Position numbers and translations under genes: made by a program
Notes under the pieces: model-generated
Told to the model about the DNA's origin: nothing
The model's database searches: none
What the model saw: only the letters and a program-made list of their open reading frames with translations
Source of the DNA: Actinomycetota bacterium
GTDB taxonomy: Bacteria > Actinomycetota > Thermoleophilia > Gaiellales > Gaiellaceae
NCBI GenBank assembly: GCA_013812465.1
Contig: JACCTK010000059.1
Coordinates: forward strand, 1-10,655
DNA: 10,655 nucleotides
Direction of reading: 5' to 3'
In this document: in pieces, positions 1 through 7,108 of the stretch
Layout: every line of letters starts with the position of its first letter
Numbering within the stretch: the first letter of the stretch is position 1

Positions 1-1
1 C

Positions 2-2656
2 ACCTGCGCCGACGAGAAAAAGGCGCAGCTCGTCTCTGTGACGGGTATCGCGGGGATCGGCAAGTCGCGGCTGGCGTGGGAGTTCTACAAATACTTCGAC
101 GGCATCGCGGACACCGTCTACTGGCACCGGGGGCGTTGTCTGTCCTACGGCGAGGGCGTGACCTACTGGGCGCTCGCGGACATGGTGCGCATGCGCTGCC
201 GCATCGCCGAGGAGGAGGAGCCGGCGTCCGCGCAGGCCAAGCTGCACGCCACGCTCCAGGAGCACATCCTGGACCGAGAGGAGCGGGACTTCCTCGAGCC
301 CCGCCTCGCACATCTGCTCGGGCTGGCCGAGCACCAGGCTCGCGACCAGCAGGACCTGTTCGCCGCCTGGCGCCTCTTCTTCGAACGCCTGGCCGAGAGC
401 TACCCGACGGTGCTCGCCTTCGAGGACATGCAGTGGGCGGACGCCAGCCTGCTCGACTTCGTCGAGTACCTGCTCGACTGGTCGCGGAGCCACCCGATCT
501 TCGTGGTCACGCTCGCCCGGCCCGAACTGCTCGAAAGGCGCCCCACCTGGGGCGCCGGACAGCGGAGCTTCACCTCCCTCTACCTGGAGCCGCTGTCGCA
601 GCAGGCCATGGAGGAGCTCCTGGGCGGGCTCGTGCCGGGGCTTCCCTCGGAGGTCCGCGACCGCATCCTCGCGCGCGCCGAAGGCATCCCCCTCTACGCG
701 GTCGAGACCGTGCGGATGCTGCTCGACCGCGGCTTGCTCGTTCAAGAAGGCCCCGCCTACCGGGTGACCGGGCAGGTCGAGGCGCTCGAGGTTCCCGAGA
801 CGCTGCACGCTCTCATCGCCGCCCGGCTCGACGGCCTGTCCGCGGAAGAGCGGCGGCTCCTCCAGGACGCGGCGGTGCTCGGCAAGACCTTCACGAGAGA
901 CGCGCTGGCGGCGCTCGCAGGTTCCGATACCGAGCTCGAGCCGCTGCTCACCGGCCTCGCACGCAAGGAGGTGCTCGGCGTACAAGCCGACCCCCGCTCG
1001 CCCGAGCACGGCCAGTACGGCTTCCTCCAGGACCTCGTGCGCCACGTCGCCTACGAGACGCTCTCCAAGCGCGAGCGGCGCTCCCGCCATCTGGCGGCGG
1101 CCGAGTACCTGGGGAAGGCGTTCGCGGAGGACGAGGACGAGGTGGTCGAGGTGATCGCCTTCCATTACGTCGCGGCGCACGAGGCCGTCCCTGACGCAAA
1201 GGACGCAGCCGAGATCGCAGGCAAGGCACAAGCCACGCTCGTGCGGGCCGGTCAGCGGGCGGAGTCGCTCGCGGCGGCTGCGGAGGCCAGGCGCTACTTC
1301 GAGCGGGCGGCCGAGCTCGCAGACGATCCGTCGGACAAAGCCGCGCTCCTCGGCCGCGCGGGCGAGATGGCTGGGAGAGCAGCCGATATGGAATCGGCTC
1401 GCACGCTCTTCGAAGAGTCGATCGACCTGTACGAGAAAGAGGGAGACACGCACGCCGCTGCCCGCATCCTCATGAGGTTGGCGCGGGTCGACATCGCGGC
1501 AGGGCGACTCGACGAGGCGATCGACCGGGGGGAGCACGCGTTCAGCGTCATCTCGCAGGACGAGCCCGACGAGGATCTTGCGCTGCTCGCAGCGCGACTG
1601 GCGCTCGGGTACTGGTTCAGCGGGAATCTCGAGCGTGCGGCCGAGCGGGCCGAGCTCGCGCTCGACATTGCGGAGGCGCATGCCTATCCGGAAGCTCTCG
1701 CAACCGCATTACGAGCAAAGTCCGGCATCGTCGATGGCCGAGGCCACGGCCAGGAAGCCGGAGCACTTCTCAAGGAGGCGCTCCAGATCGCCCTCGACCA
1801 CGACATCGTGGAGCAAGCCGGCGTCTGCTACTTCTGGCTCTCCAATAGATGCTTCCAGCGTGACGTGTACGCAGACGCGCTCGGTTACCTGGACGAGGCT
1901 CTCGCCCTCACGCGCAGACTCGGCGATCGACCAACCGAATGGTCGGTGCTGGCCGAGCGAACATACCCCCTCTTCATGCTTGGCCGCTGGGACGAAGGGC
2001 TTGCGACGAGCAAGGAGTTCACGCAGGAGGAGGTCGACGCGGGCGGAACGATGATGAGCCTCCTCGACGGCGCAGGCGGCGTCCACATCCAACGCGGCGA
2101 CCTCGACGCCGCACGCCGCCTCCTGTCCATGTTCGCACAGCACGGCGAGTCGAGCGACGTCCAGGAGCTCGCCGGCTACCTCTCGGCGCGCGCTGCGCTG
2201 CACCGGGCCGAAGGAAGGCTCCAGGAGGCGCTTGCCGACGGCGAGGCGGCGATCGAGGCGGGCCGCACGCTCGGCATCACGGCGCAGTCCGCCAAGCGAG
2301 GCATCGTCGAGGCGGTCGAGGCCGCGTTGAGCCTGGGTGAGTCCACCAAGGTCGTAGAGCTGCTAGCGCACGTGGAGAGCGTGCCGCCGGGATCGCGTCC
2401 GCCCTACCTCGACGCGCAGTCGAAGCGCTTCCGGGCGCGCCTGGCGGGCGGCGACCCTGCCGGCTACGAGGCTGCCGCCGAACGCTTCCGCGAGCTCGGT
2501 CTACCCTTCTGGCTCGCGGTCACGCTCCTCGAGCACGGAGAGCTGACGGGCGACGAGTCGTCAGTGGCCGAGGCGTGTGAGATCTTCGAGCGCCTCGAGG
2601 CGACACCTTGGCTCGAGCGCGTGTCGAAGGTCGGCCTCGCGCAGGTTCCGGCGTGA
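2..2656 (+). CDS. Large P-loop (AAA_16/STAND-like) ATPase with TPR-rich C-terminal region, 5' partial
   Basis: The frame is open to the left edge, and residues before the first GTG (nt 38) already fit the family (ADEKKAQLVSVTGIAGIGKS), so that GTG is internal and the true start lies outside the window. A Walker A motif, GIAGIGKS, is at about nt 44-67. A Walker B-like LAFEDMQWAD is at about nt 413-442, in the style of AAA_16 signal ATPases. A helical segment follows, including a YGFLQDLVRHVAYETLSKRERR stretch typical of the linker in this family. From about nt 1200 to 2560 there are Ala/Leu/Glu-rich helical repeats resembling TPRs (ARRYFERAAELA, ALGYLDEALAL, ALADGEAAIEAG). There is no C-terminal LuxR helix-turn-helix. 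In actinobacteria this architecture often carries an N-terminal class III adenylate/guanylate cyclase domain; that part is not visible here, so a cyclase identity is only inferred. The role is probably signal-responsive regulation through ATP binding and TPR contacts. The stop overlaps the next gene's start. Confidence 0.85.
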   Translation, partial: TCADEKKAQLVSVTGIAGIGKSRLAWEFYKYFDGIADTVYWHRGRCLSYGEGVTYWALADMVRMRCRIAEEEEPASAQAKLHATLQEHILDREERDFLEPRLAHLLGLAEHQARDQQDLFAAWRLFFERLAESYPTVLAFEDMQWADASLLDFVEYLLDWSRSHPIFVVTLARPELLERRPTWGAGQRSFTSLYLEPLSQQAMEELLGGLVPGLPSEVRDRILARAEGIPLYAVETVRMLLDRGLLVQEGPAYRVTGQVEALEVPETLHALIAARLDGLSAEERRLLQDAAVLGKTFTRDALAALAGSDTELEPLLTGLARKEVLGVQADPRSPEHGQYGFLQDLVRHVAYETLSKRERRSRHLAAAEYLGKAFAEDEDEVVEVIAFHYVAAHEAVPDAKDAAEIAGKAQATLVRAGQRAESLAAAAEARRYFERAAELADDPSDKAALLGRAGEMAGRAADMESARTLFEESIDLYEKEGDTHAAARILMRLARVDIAAGRLDEAIDRGEHAFSVISQDEPDEDLALLAARLALGYWFSGNLERAAERAELALDIAEAHAYPEALATALRAKSGIVDGRGHGQEAGALLKEALQIALDHDIVEQAGVCYFWLSNRCFQRDVYADALGYLDEALALTRRLGDRPTEWSVLAERTYPLFMLGRWDEGLATSKEFTQEEVDAGGTMMSLLDGAGGVHIQRGDLDAARRLLSMFAQHGESSDVQELAGYLSARAALHRAEGRLQEALADGEAAIEAGRTLGITAQSAKRGIVEAVEAALSLGESTKVVELLAHVESVPPGSRPPYLDAQSKRFRARLAGGDPAGYEAAAERFRELGLPFWLAVTLLEHGELTGDESSVAEACEIFERLEATPWLERVSKVGLAQVPA

Positions 2657-3066
2657 CGGAGCCCGACTCCGAACTGACCGAGGCCGCCCGTGGGTCGATG
2701 CCCTTCGCCGACACCCTCGGCCTGGAGATTCTCGGCGCGAGCTCCGACGAGGTGCACGCACGACTCCCTTGGGAGCAGCGGCTCTGCACCGCAGGCGGGA
2801 TCCTGCACGGAGGCGCGCTCATGTCGCTCGCCGACGCCGCGGGCGCCTACTGCGCCTTTCTCAACCTCCCGGAGGGCTCCACGGGCACGGCGACGATCGA
2901 GTCCAAGACCAACTTCTTCCGCGCGGTGCGAGACGGACACGTCGACGCGATCTCCCGCCCGCTCCACGTCGGCCGGGCGACGATCGTCGTCGAGACCGAC
3001 CTGCACGATCCCGCGGGCAAGCACGTGGCCCGGGTCACGCAGACCCAAGCGGTTCTCCAGGGCTGA
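2653..3066 (+). CDS. PaaI-family hotdog-fold acyl-CoA thioesterase
   Basis: This 137-residue protein has the single hotdog fold length and motif pattern of PaaI/4-HBT-type thioesterases, which hydrolyse acyl- or aryl-CoA thioesters in the cytoplasm. The signature ILHGGALMSLADAAGAY covers residues 50-66: HGG is at 52-54 on the central helix, and Asp61 is in the place of the catalytic acid of E. coli PaaI. It is followed by the strand ATIESKTNFFRAVRDGHVDA and a C-terminal strand VARVTQTQAVL. I chose the GTG at 2653 because it overlaps the upstream TGA as GTGA, the usual arrangement for translational coupling, and gives a family-like N-terminus. An in-frame ATG at 2608 would add 15 residues of shadow sequence inside the upstream gene. 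Position 46, Asn in E. coli PaaI as I recall it, is Thr here. The natural substrate cannot be told from sequence. Confidence 0.88.
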   Translation: MTEPDSELTEAARGSMPFADTLGLEILGASSDEVHARLPWEQRLCTAGGILHGGALMSLADAAGAYCAFLNLPEGSTGTATIESKTNFFRAVRDGHVDAISRPLHVGRATIVVETDLHDPAGKHVARVTQTQAVLQG

Positions 3067-3170
3067 TACCCTCCCGCGCGGGCCAGCGGGTCTGCGCTTG
3101 ACAGACGTCCCCCGCGCAGAAAGGTCCCGCCTGGTGGGAGCAGGGAAAAACCTCTGCTCGTTGACGTTCG
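3067..3170 (+). promoter_or_regulatory. Structured spacer/leader upstream of the protease gene
   Basis: This short intergenic region carries several inverted repeats. CCCGCGCGGG is a palindrome at 3073-3082. GTCTG (3090-3094) pairs with CAGAC (3102-3106) around a 7-nt loop, with a possible outer GCGG/CCGC stem (3086-3089 with 3112-3115). TCCCGC (3125-3130) can pair with GTGGGA (3134-3139), including one G-U pair. AGCAG (3140-3144) pairs with CTGCT around an A-rich loop. A consensus -35 hexamer TTGACA lies at 3098-3103, but I see no good -10 at 16-18 nt. The region may combine a terminator for the thioesterase gene with a promoter and 5' leader for the protease. No known riboswitch class was recognised. 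Confidence 0.35.
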
Positions 3171-3176
3171 AGGAGG
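3171..3176 (+). promoter_or_regulatory. Shine-Dalgarno site fixing the TTG start of the protease
   Basis: AGGAGG at 3171-3176 is a full-consensus ribosome binding site, 9 nt before the TTG at 3186. It supports this TTG as the start, immediately ahead of a signal peptide, rather than any later ATG. Confidence 0.8.
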
Positions 3177-3185
3177 GAGAACATC

Positions 3186-6100
3186 TTGCACAGGAGACAC
3201 CCGTTCCGACCACTGGTCGGATTCGTGTTCGCGGGTCTCGTCGGCGCGCTGGCCTTTGCCTCGGCCGGCGTAGCCAAGGATCCGCCGGCCGCGGTCGGCG
3301 GCGGCGCCGGCATTCAGGCTTCGTACTACACACCGCACAGCCTGAGCAACGAGCCCGTCAATGTCATGGTCCAGCTCGCCGGCGAGACCGTCGCCGAGGT
3401 CATGGCGAAGGAAGGCAAGATCACCGCTGGTCAGAAGCAGGACATCAAGGCCGCTCTCAGCGCGCCGCAGAACGCGATCAAGCCTGCGATCCAGACCCTC
3501 GGCGGCCAGGTGCTCGCCGACTATCAAGTGGCCTACAACGGCATCAAGGTTCGCATCAATCCGAACCTGATCGACAGGCTCCGGACGCTTCCCGGCGTCA
3601 TCGGCGTTCACCTCGTCCCGAATCACGAGCGCTCGAATGCGATCAGCGTCCCCTATCTCGGTGTGCCCACGGTGTGGAGCCCTCCGAACTTCATCCGCGG
3701 CCTCAACCGCAGAATCGCGATCATCGACACCGGGATCGACTACACGCACGGCAACTACCGTGCCCCGGGAACCGTGGCGACCCCTGCCGAGTTCGCGGCC
3801 GCAGACGCCGCGGACACGCTTCCCGCGAATCCGGCGCTCTTCGGCCCCAATGCCCCGAAGGTCAAGGGCGGGATCGACCTCGTCGGTGACGACTACAACG
3901 CGAGCGGGAGCGGCGCGGACCTGATTCCCCAGCCCGATCCCAATCCGTTGGACTGCAACGGACACGGCTCACACGTCAGCGGCACCGCAGCCGGATTCGG
4001 CGTGCTCGCTAACGGCGCCACCTTCGGCGGCCCGTACGACACGACCACGCACACGCCCAACCGGTTCCGGGTCGGGCCCGGCGTTGCTCCTCGGGCGGAT
4101 CTGTATGCGGTTCGCGTGTTCGGCTGCGCGGGCTCGACGAACGAGACCGTCGACGCGATCGAGTGGTCGGTCGACAACGGCATGGAAGTCATCAACATGT
4201 CGCTCGGCTCGCCGTTCGGCCAGAGCGACGACCCGTCGGCCGTCGCCGCGGACAACGCCGCGCAGGCAGGCATCGTCGTCGTCGCCTCTGCCGGTAACAA
4301 TGGTCCTTCTCAGTACATCACCGGCTCCCCCGCGACCGGCAACCGTGTCATCAGCGTCGCCGCGAGCGAGTCGGTGCAGTCGTTCCCCGGGTTCACGCTG
4401 ACCCTTCCGACGGCTCCGTCGCCGATCACGGCGATCAACGCCAACGGCGAGCCGGACGTTGCGGACGGGACCCAGTACACGATCGTCTCGATCAATGACA
4501 ACCCTGCGACCCCGGCGGTCAACGAGTCGCTCGGCTGCAACCTGTCCGACTATCCGGCTCCGCCCAACGCCACGTCAATGGCGGTCACGATTCGCGGCGT
4601 CTGTGCCCGGGTCGCCCGCGCCATCTACGGCCAGCAGGCCGGCTATGCCGCGGTGGCGATGGTCAACAACTCGACCTCGCTGCCTCCGTACGAGGGACCG
4701 ATCTTCTCCAATCCCGACACGGGTGAGCCGTTTACGGTCTCGATCCCGTTCATCGGCGTTCGCGGCTTGGCCACGACGCCGACCTCGGACGGCGCCAGGC
4801 TCCGCGCGGCGTCGGGCTCGGTGACGACCGTCAACAACACGACCGTCGGCAACCCGAACTTCTCGGGTCTCGCCAGCTTCACCTCCGGCGGACCGAGGAC
4901 CGAAGACAGCTTTCTGAAGCCCAACATCACGGCGCCCGGCGTCAGCATCTTCTCGACGCTGGTCGGATCCGGAAACCTCCCTGGTGGCAACTCGGGCACA
5001 TCGATGGCGGCTCCGCACGTCGCGGGCGTCGCCGCGCTGGCCCGTCAGGCCCACCCGACGTGGTCCGGCAACGAGCTCGCAGCGGCGATCGTCAACACCG
5101 GACTCCCAGCTCTCGTGTCCGGAACGACGCCGTATCGCACGAGTCGAGCGGGCACGGGCCGGGTCAACCCGTTCGGTGTGGTGCGTACCCAAGCCGTGGC
5201 TTTCGCGGGGCAACAGATCCCCGTGGCGAACTTCGGCTTCTACGAGAGCGAGAGCAACTACAGCGAGATCCGGACGATCCGCGTGTGGAACAAGGGATCG
5301 TCCCCCGTGACATTCGACGTCGTGGTAACGAACTCGAGCGGCTCGCCGCACACGCTGACTCCGAGCGCGTCGTCGGTCACCGTCGCGCCTGGGACGTTCA
5401 GCCCGGTGGACATCACGCTGTCCGTTCCGATGTCCACCGCCGGCAACGCCTCGGCGTTCCGGGAAGTCGCCGGACTCGTGAGGTTCGCCCCACAGGCGGG
5501 TGGCAACAACAACACGACGCTCAAGGTTCCCTACTACCTCGTTCCGAGGCCGTCATCGCTCGTCGACGTCACGGTGGCGGACTCGACCCCAGACGCTCCG
5601 TCGTACACGACGACCGCGACGGTGACGAACAACGCCGGTGCTGCGATTGCAGGCACCGCGGACTTCTACGCCTGGGGACTTCGGGACGGCGAGGACGCCG
5701 ATGGCTCGCCCGCTGACGTGCGGGCAGTCGGAGTGCAGTCCTTCGACATCGGCAGCGGCAACCGGCTCATCGGCTTCGGCGTGAGCACGTGGAACCGCTG
5801 GTCGAACGCATCCACGACGGAGTTCGACATCTCCGTGGACGTCGACCCGCAGAACGGGAACGGAGACGACTACGTCGTCGTTGCCGTTGACATCGGCGCA
5901 GTGACGGCCGGCAGCTTCAACGGCGTCCTCGGCAGCTTCGTCTTCAGCACGCGGAGCGGTGGAGCGAGTGGCTTCACGGCCGGCGCCCCCACGGACGGCT
6001 CGACGGCGTTCCTGCCGACGCTCTCGACGCAGTTCTGCAGAACGGGCGAGCCGTGCTTGAGCGCGGCGAACCCGCGCTTCACCTATCACGCGATCGGGTT

Positions 6101-6350
6101 CGATCTCAACGAGGAGGAGGAAGACGACGTGCCTCTGACGGCGAGATTCAACCCCTGGACTCCTGCGATCTTCACGGATAACGAGTTCGACTTCCTGACG
6201 GTCGCTCCGGGAGCATCGGCCACCACCGACGTCACGATCAACCGCACCGAGTGGAACTCGACTGCCGCTCGGGGTCTGATGGTGATCGTGCACGACAACA
6301 AGAGCGGTGAGGCCGAAGCCGAGCTGATCGACGTTCGGCCCGGGTCGTAA
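3186..6350 (+). CDS. Secreted subtilisin-like (S8) serine protease with I9 propeptide and PA domain
   Basis: This 1054-residue exported protease begins with a signal peptide: Arg-rich start, hydrophobic residues about 10-27, and a likely signal peptidase I cut after Ala30 (SAGVA|KD). Residues about 55-145 resemble an inhibitor I9 propeptide (YNGIKVRINPNLIDRLRTLP, then GVIGVHLVPNH). The S8 catalytic domain shows the full triad: Asp181 in IAIIDTGID, His260 in GHGSHVSGT and Ser606 in GTSMAAPHVAG. The oxyanion Asn371 is in ASAGNNGP. A PA domain (about 415-560, with AGYAAVAMVNNS and VSIPFIGVRG) is inserted between Asn371 and Ser606, as in many large subtilases. From about 677 there are Ig/Fn3-like beta domains, then an acidic segment NEEEEDD near 977 and a last beta domain ending ELIDVRPGS. 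No LPXTG motif or C-terminal membrane helix is present, so it is probably released. Presumed role: degradation of extracellular protein; specificity unknown. Monocistronic, with its own ribosome site and a strong terminator. Confidence 0.95.
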   Translation: MHRRHPFRPLVGFVFAGLVGALAFASAGVAKDPPAAVGGGAGIQASYYTPHSLSNEPVNVMVQLAGETVAEVMAKEGKITAGQKQDIKAALSAPQNAIKPAIQTLGGQVLADYQVAYNGIKVRINPNLIDRLRTLPGVIGVHLVPNHERSNAISVPYLGVPTVWSPPNFIRGLNRRIAIIDTGIDYTHGNYRAPGTVATPAEFAAADAADTLPANPALFGPNAPKVKGGIDLVGDDYNASGSGADLIPQPDPNPLDCNGHGSHVSGTAAGFGVLANGATFGGPYDTTTHTPNRFRVGPGVAPRADLYAVRVFGCAGSTNETVDAIEWSVDNGMEVINMSLGSPFGQSDDPSAVAADNAAQAGIVVVASAGNNGPSQYITGSPATGNRVISVAASESVQSFPGFTLTLPTAPSPITAINANGEPDVADGTQYTIVSINDNPATPAVNESLGCNLSDYPAPPNATSMAVTIRGVCARVARAIYGQQAGYAAVAMVNNSTSLPPYEGPIFSNPDTGEPFTVSIPFIGVRGLATTPTSDGARLRAASGSVTTVNNTTVGNPNFSGLASFTSGGPRTEDSFLKPNITAPGVSIFSTLVGSGNLPGGNSGTSMAAPHVAGVAALARQAHPTWSGNELAAAIVNTGLPALVSGTTPYRTSRAGTGRVNPFGVVRTQAVAFAGQQIPVANFGFYESESNYSEIRTIRVWNKGSSPVTFDVVVTNSSGSPHTLTPSASSVTVAPGTFSPVDITLSVPMSTAGNASAFREVAGLVRFAPQAGGNNNTTLKVPYYLVPRPSSLVDVTVADSTPDAPSYTTTATVTNNAGAAIAGTADFYAWGLRDGEDADGSPADVRAVGVQSFDIGSGNRLIGFGVSTWNRWSNASTTEFDISVDVDPQNGNGDDYVVVAVDIGAVTAGSFNGVLGSFVFSTRSGGASGFTAGAPTDGSTAFLPTLSTQFCRTGEPCLSAANPRFTYHAIGFDLNEEEEDDVPLTARFNPWTPAIFTDNEFDFLTVAPGASATTDVTINRTEWNSTAARGLMVIVHDNKSGEAEAELIDVRPGS

Positions 6351-6372
6351 CCCGAGCTCGAGCCAGCTGGAC

Positions 6373-6405
6373 GAAAGGCCCCGGCGCTCCGCGCCGGGGC
6401 CTTTC
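6373..6405 (+). terminator. Perfect 15-bp hairpin terminator after the protease gene
   Basis: GAAAGGCCCCGGCGC (6373-6387), loop TCC, and GCGCCGGGGCCTTTC (6391-6405) form a perfect 15-bp stem beginning 22 nt after the protease stop. A canonical U-tract is lacking; only CTTTC closes the stem, as is common for high-GC actinobacterial terminators. Because the downstream gene is convergent, it could stop transcription from both strands. Confidence 0.8.
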
Positions 6406-6452
6406 ACGTTCCTACAGGGACTTCAGCTCCTGCCGGATCTCACCTGTCTGTC

Positions 6453-6527
6453 GCAAGGCGAGGCTTGCCTCGCCTTGCCTCGCCCTGGTTGGTCGCGCAT
6501 GGAGGGCGAGGCGAGCCTCGCCCCTAC
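6453..6527. repeat. REP-like element: paired GGCGAGGC palindromes
   Basis: Two palindromes share one core. The first has 12-bp arms, GCAAGGCGAGGC (6453-6464) and GCCTCGCCTTGC (6467-6478), around TT. The second has 9-bp arms, GGGCGAGGC (6504-6512) and GCCTCGCCC (6515-6523), around GA, followed by CTAC. The inner copies can also pair with each other, GCCTCGCCCT with AGGGCGAGGC, over a 16-nt loop. Read on the minus strand the right end is GTAGGGGCGAGGC, which resembles short dispersed palindromic repeats seen in many GC-rich genomes (from memory, not searched). It sits between two convergent genes, the typical place for REP/BIME elements. Confidence 0.65.
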
Positions 6528-6554
6528 GGATAGCTCGATCGCCGGAGAAGCGCG

Positions 6555-6908
6555 CTAGTCAGGCGAGACGCAGTCGATCTGAAGCCGGCGCGGCAGGATG
6601 CGAGCGCGGCTGCCCTTCGACCCGACCGCCTGCATCGTGAAGCGCGAGCAGACGCCGAGCGAGACTCCCCGGAACTCCACGGTGAAGACTCCCGAGGCGC
6701 TCGCGACGGTGCTTCGCCAACGCTGCGCGCCGTTCATGGCCAGCAAGACCTGGACGCGCTCGTTCGGCTCGAAACCGGCGCCACGCACCTCGAAGGGACG
6801 CATGTCGGTCACCGTGAGGGCCGGACGCCCGGCCTGCGTCCCTTGTGCTGCTGCGACTCCCGCGACTGCGAGCGCACACACTCCGACCGCGAAGATGGCT
6901 CTCGTCAT
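6555..6908 (-). CDS. Small exported protein of unknown function
   Basis: This 117-residue protein has a clear N-terminal signal peptide (MTRAIFAVGVCALAVAGVAAA) with a likely signal peptidase I site after Ala21. The mature part of about 96 residues looks like a single small beta domain: it contains FEVRGAGFEPNERVQVLL, a pattern seen in Ig/TIG-like exported domains, then alternating hydrophobic strands. Two cysteines remain in the mature protein (Cys87 and Cys113) and could form a disulfide. Cys11 is within the signal peptide and lacks a proper lipobox. I chose the ATG at 6908 over an upstream in-frame ATG at 7046 because it starts directly at the signal peptide; the 46-residue extension is Arg/Ser-rich and looks non-coding. 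A GGAG lies only 2 nt before the ATG. It is downstream of uvrA on the same strand with a 200-nt gap, so it is probably transcribed separately. Function unknown. Confidence 0.75.
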   Translation of the reverse strand: MTRAIFAVGVCALAVAGVAAAQGTQAGRPALTVTDMRPFEVRGAGFEPNERVQVLLAMNGAQRWRSTVASASGVFTVEFRGVSLGVCSRFTMQAVGSKGSRARILPRRLQIDCVSPD

Positions 6909-7108
6909 CGCTCCAGTATGCCAGGCGCGGCGCGTCTTGGCGTGGGTCGACCCGCTTCCGAACGCGGAGACTGTCGAGGATGAGGAGCGACTACGCCTGC
7001 GCCACCGGACTGGCCGCGTAGACATACGCGTGAAATCCGCGGCCATGGTCTCGGAAGCTCGAACCAGCCAGCGCGATATACGGGCAGGCCGCGCTACGAG
7101 GTCCGGGG
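6909..7108 (-). promoter_or_regulatory. Spacer between uvrA and the small exported-protein gene, with a candidate -10
   Basis: I see no gene in these 200 nt. On the minus strand, TGGCATACT (-10 hexamer CATACT at 6915-6920 preceded by TGG) resembles an extended -10 element. It ends 6 nt before the ATG at 6908, which would give an almost leaderless transcript. No convincing -35 or strong uvrA terminator hairpin was found. This is a weak prediction. Confidence 0.3.

Noticed and set aside
38..40. GTG at 38 as the start of the first gene
   Set aside because: The codons before it already encode family-typical sequence (KKAQLVS), so the gene continues beyond the left edge.
76..1194. Plus-strand open frame of 372 codons inside the ATPase gene
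   Set aside because: Arg/Ala/Pro/Gly-rich translation without domains; the other frame carries clear Walker A and B motifs.
2608..2652. ATG at 2608 as the thioesterase start
   Set aside because: The extra 15 residues lie within the upstream gene and are Arg-rich, while the GTG at 2653 gives a GTGA coupling overlap.
3067..3185. A known riboswitch (for example c-di-AMP type) before the protease
   Set aside because: I could not identify any conserved riboswitch core; only simple inverted repeats are visible.
2847..3965. Minus-strand open frame of 372 codons across the thioesterase-protease junction
   Set aside because: It spans two well-supported genes on the opposite strand and their intergenic region, with no recognisable motif or ribosome site.
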